From NCBI RefSeq assembly GCF_019734195.1, contig NZ_JAASHM010000015.1, positions 20,971-84,970 of the forward strand: a DNA stretch of 64,000 bases. Direction: 5' to 3'. Position 1 is the first letter of the stretch; every line of letters starts with the position of its first letter. The notes below the pieces were generated by a model, which had not been told where the DNA came from, did no database searches, and worked only from the letters and a program-made list of their open reading frames with translations. The DNA comes from Clostridium sp. K13 (GTDB lineage: Bacteria > Bacillota > Clostridia > Clostridiales > Clostridiaceae). The position numbers and the translations under genes were made by a program. Of this stretch, positions 61,422-64,000 are shown piece after piece.

Positions 61422-61763
61422 TTAATCAACCTCCATAGTATCTAAATAAAACTCTCTCCCTTTTGTAATTTCGTATATATTTCCTTTGCATTTTGGACAA
61501 ACATAATTATTTCTCCCAATTTCACCCTTATAATTACATTTATTACACCTAATTGATACGGGTATTTTCTCTATATTTATCTTTGTATTTTCGGCAATAG
61601 TATCTTTAGCAACTATATTAAAATAATATGATATACAACTTGGCACTAAATCTGTTAATTCTCCAACCTTTATATTTATTTCTTTTATACTCTTAACATT
61701 ATGCTTTTTCCCTTCCTCTAAGCATATCTTAAGTAATCCTTGAGTTACTGCTAATTCATGCAT
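61422..61763 (-). CDS. hypA: Hydrogenase maturation nickel metallochaperone HypA
   Basis: The 113-residue protein starts with MHELAVTQG, whose His2 and Glu3 are the nickel ligands in HypA. The zinc-binding domain has two CxxC pairs (CNKC and CPKC). It works with HypB to place nickel in the hydrogenase active site. The stop of mbhL lies 3 bases upstream and hypB starts right after. The other maturation genes (hypC, hypD, hypE, hypF) are not in this window. Confidence 0.96.
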   Translation of the reverse strand: MHELAVTQGLLKICLEEGKKHNVKSIKEINIKVGELTDLVPSCISYYFNIVAKDTIAENTKINIEKIPVSIRCNKCNYKGEIGRNNYVCPKCKGNIYEITKGREFYLDTMEVD

Positions 61764-61766
61764 AAA

Positions 61767-62849
61767 TTACCTATCTAAACATGAGAAGCACGGATCTATA
61801 CTAGCAACTATCAGACCAGCATCTGCAACAGTATTATTTTTTAACATTACCGGAACAGTCATTGCATTTTTAAAGGTTGGTACATGAATATTAACTCTCC
61901 CATTGGTTTGTCCTCCATTTGAAACTACATAGTAAGTTACCTCACCCCTTGGAGCTTCCGTTACCGCTATATACTCTCCTGTAGGAACCTTTGGAATCTT
62001 ATTTCCTAAATTAATAGGTCCATCAGGCATATTTTTAAGAGCTTGTTCAATTATCTTGCAACTTTCTTCAATTTCTATTAACCTTACAACTGCTCTTGAA
62101 AATACATCTCCATCATTTGCTATAGCTACATTAAAATCAAATTCTTCATAGCAATTATATGGCATAGTTTTTCTAACATCGAAATTAACTCCTGAAGCTC
62201 TTCCATGAGGGCCACAAGCACCATAATTTAATGCATCATCCTTTGTTAATATTCCAACACCTTTAGTTCTTGCAGCTATACTTGAATCTTTAGCATAAAC
62301 ATTATAAATATTCTTATATTCATTTCTTAACTCTGCTATCATTTTTATTAATGTTTCTTTTTGTTCATTACTAATATCTCTTCTTGCTCCACCAACTATA
62401 TTCATAGCATAATTAACTCTATTTCCTGATATAACCTCTAACATATCCATTATTTTTTCTCTTGATGCAAAACACATCATAAATAAAGAATCAAATGCTA
62501 CTATATGGGCTGCTAGTCCTAACCATAAATAGTGAGAATGTAATCTTTCTAACTCACTTAATATTACTCTTATATAACTACCTCTCTTTGGAACTTCCAT
62601 TCCAGCAATATTTTCTATTGCTAAACAATAAGTCATAGCATGTGAGTGAGAACAAATACCACACACTCTTTCAACTAAAGTGATTGTTTGAATATAATTT
62701 CTAGTTTCAGTTAATTTCTCTATTCCCCTATGGTTATATCCTATAAAAACTTCCGAATCCTTAATAAGCTCACCTTCAGTAAGAAGCTTAACATGGACGG
62801 GTTCTTCTAGTGCAGGATGATAAGGTCCTAATGGTAAAACGTAACTCAA
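61767..62849 (-). CDS. mbhL: NiFe hydrogenase large subunit (MbhL-like), no C-terminal extension
   Basis: The 360-residue group 4 large subunit has both nickel-binding motifs. The N-terminal one is RVCGICSHSH (C63, C66). The C-terminal one is DPCFSCLDR (C354, C357), where the Arg is the last residue of the protein. The usual C-terminal peptide removed by a maturation protease is absent. The N terminus (LPLGPYHPALEEPVHVKL) is typical of NuoD-like hydrogenases. It should reduce protons with electrons from ferredoxin, coupled to ion pumping by the antiporter arm. Confidence 0.96.
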   Translation of the reverse strand: MSYVLPLGPYHPALEEPVHVKLLTEGELIKDSEVFIGYNHRGIEKLTETRNYIQTITLVERVCGICSHSHAMTYCLAIENIAGMEVPKRGSYIRVILSELERLHSHYLWLGLAAHIVAFDSLFMMCFASREKIMDMLEVISGNRVNYAMNIVGGARRDISNEQKETLIKMIAELRNEYKNIYNVYAKDSSIAARTKGVGILTKDDALNYGACGPHGRASGVNFDVRKTMPYNCYEEFDFNVAIANDGDVFSRAVVRLIEIEESCKIIEQALKNMPDGPINLGNKIPKVPTGEYIAVTEAPRGEVTYYVVSNGGQTNGRVNIHVPTFKNAMTVPVMLKNNTVADAGLIVASIDPCFSCLDR

Positions 62850-62863
62850 GCTTTTCCCCCCTT

Positions 62864-63241
62864 TTAATTATCCTTGATTTTTTTTAATTCACTTAAAGGC
62901 ATTATAAGTATTTGCCCTTCACCATCTTTAAATTCTTCTGGCAAAAATAATCTTCCACTAAATATTAACCCTTCAAATTTTAATGGCATCATTTCTTTTA
63001 TTTCTTCTTCAAACCATTGTGCACCCTTATATATATTAGTTACTGTAGGTAATATTGACTCCCCTTTCACCTTATAATGCTTTCTAAAATCATCATATTC
63101 TAAGGTATAAACTACTACATTGTTTTTCTCATTATCTACATAACCATTTATAGCTACTAATCTTCCCCCTTTATCCCTAACTTCTTGTACTTTTGATAAA
63201 ATCTCTTTCTTTTGTATTTCCACTACACTAATATTACCCAT
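62864..63241 (-). CDS. mbhK: NuoC-like hydrogenase subunit (MbhK-like)
   Basis: The 125-residue protein resembles the 30-kDa NuoC-type subunit. It has VRDKGGRLVAINGYVDNEKNNVVVYTLEYDD, a beta-rich core and IYKGAQWFEEEIKEMMPLKFEG (the WxEREx-like motif that contacts the large subunit). It is the first gene of the operon, 14 bases before mbhL, and is divergent from the gene at 63498. It probably stabilises the large and small subunits. Confidence 0.9.
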   Translation of the reverse strand: MGNISVVEIQKKEILSKVQEVRDKGGRLVAINGYVDNEKNNVVVYTLEYDDFRKHYKVKGESILPTVTNIYKGAQWFEEEIKEMMPLKFEGLIFSGRLFLPEEFKDGEGQILIMPLSELKKIKDN

Positions 63242-63497
63242 AATACTGCCCCCTTTTTAATTTTAAGGAAATTTTTATTATTTATGTATTTATTTTACAT
63301 TATCACACTCTTTATTATACATAAGTTTAAAGCTTATTATAATATAAATATTGGATTTTTTTTAAAATTAATAAACTTCTATATTTATTCTATTTTTATT
63401 AATAGTATTTTTTGTTTTATCTCTATAACTTTTATGCTATAATGTCTATATAATTAGTGTTAACATAGTATAATTTATAATAAAAGGAGTTTTTGCA

Positions 63498-63914
63498 ATG
63501 GGTTTCAAAGATAAAATGACTAAATATTACTCTGATGCATACATGAATAAATACGGAGATAGAATGACGAGTGTTTCTGGTACAGTTTTATCAGTTAAAA
63601 CTGAAACTAAAAGTTTTCTAGGAATTTTCAATAGATTACATGTTTGGCTAGTTGTTAAGTCTGATGCAGGTAAACAAATAGCTAAATGTGAATACAAAAG
63701 AAATAGATGGTTCAAAAAACCAGAATTTATTGATATATCTCAAGGTCACAAAATAATTGTTATGGGAATTAAAGGTGAAAAAGGTAAAGCTAATTCTGAA
63801 GTTGTTGTCGCTTCAAATATTGCAAACTTAACTACAAGAAAAGACCTTCACCCATTTGACCATAGTCAAATAAAAAAAGCTAGACAACAAGCTACTAAAA
63901 TGAGAACTAGATAG
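63498..63914 (+). CDS. Hypothetical soluble basic protein, possible OB-fold
   Basis: ATG 63498 follows AAAGGAG with an 8-base spacer. The 138-residue product is basic (MGFKDKMTKYYSDAYMNKYG at the start; KKARQQATKMRTR at the end). Its core (MTSVSGTVLSVKTETKSFLG, LHVWLVVKSDAGKQIAKCEYKR, DISQGHKIIVMGIKGE) alternates beta strands like an OB-fold. This suggests nucleic-acid or ribosome binding but is not diagnostic. It is monocistronic, ends at a terminator and is divergent from the hydrogenase operon. Confidence 0.78.
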   Translation: MGFKDKMTKYYSDAYMNKYGDRMTSVSGTVLSVKTETKSFLGIFNRLHVWLVVKSDAGKQIAKCEYKRNRWFKKPEFIDISQGHKIIVMGIKGEKGKANSEVVVASNIANLTTRKDLHPFDHSQIKKARQQATKMRTR

Positions 63915-63922
63915 TTTAAATA

Positions 63923-63979
63923 AAAAAGGAGCTGTATCAGATTGAATTAATAAATTCAGTCTGAATACAACTCCTTTTT
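63923..63979 (+). terminator. Terminator of the gene at 63498
   Basis: AAAAAGGAG and CTCCTTTTT flank a nested inverted repeat (CAGA...TCTG-like arms and GAATT/ATTC). T-rich sequence follows. Confidence 0.8.
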
Positions 63980-64000
63980 AATTGTTCAAAATTTTATACA

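Overview
The window is a low-GC, AT-rich stretch of a clostridial chromosome. Clostridium sensu stricto is the best fit. Supporting signs are Firmicute SD signals (AGGTG or GGAGG, then about 6 nt, then the start), sporulation genes (cotJABC, a BclA-like collagen glycoprotein), an LPXTG-anchored galactanase, a sialic acid operon, oxygen-sensitive NAD synthesis (nadABC) and an energy-converting NiFe hydrogenase. No phage, transposon, CRISPR array or rRNA was seen. The species cannot be named from this alone. Layout: 1-3.3 kb holds a secreted GH13 amylase and the start of a second secreted protein. 3.5-8.5 kb holds a SipW-like signal peptidase, tRNA-Val and tRNA-Glu, a metallo-beta-lactamase-fold hydrolase, a FUSC-type membrane protein with a probable small RNA at its 3' end, and an unknown coiled-coil protein. 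8.7-11.2 kb holds pdxST (vitamin B6) and cotJABC (spore coat manganese catalase). 11.3-15.5 kb holds a flavoprotein, a DUF2089/SHOCT-like regulatory operon and a secreted DUF1002 protein. 15.7-20.4 kb is the operon nanE-nanA-SSS symporter-YhcH-ROK kinase, which imports and breaks down sialic acid. 20.6-26.6 kb holds the giant collagen-like protein, a Nudix hydrolase and an MBOAT/DHHW polysaccharide O-acetylation pair. 26.8-29.9 kb is nadABC. 30-46.9 kb is mixed housekeeping: a glycosyltransferase, a truncated GH3 gene, two paralogous cell-wall amidases, a 3D-domain secreted protein, an AI-2E family transporter, a large glutamine synthetase, a DnaJ/DUF5685/TPM/zinc-ribbon cluster and several very small genes. 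46.9-53.8 kb holds a holin, the wall-anchored GH53 galactanase, a mutarotase-like protein, a rhodanese and a methyltransferase. 54.4-63.2 kb is one long operon encoding a membrane-bound Mbh-type NiFe hydrogenase fused functionally to an Mrp-like antiporter, with hypA and hypB inside it. The most interesting observations are these. Three cell-wall genes have a well-placed SD but only a non-canonical codon (CTG, ATA, ATT) where the start should be. A strong promoter-hairpins-terminator unit looks like an undescribed small RNA. A family of modular nested-hairpin elements lies between genes. The signal peptidase has Gly in place of its catalytic Ser. A 16-codon leader ORF overlaps the glutamine synthetase start. 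Three matched palindromes lie upstream of the amylase promoter. The hydrogenase large subunit has no C-terminal extension, and its MbhH-like subunit carries an MbhI-sized tail.
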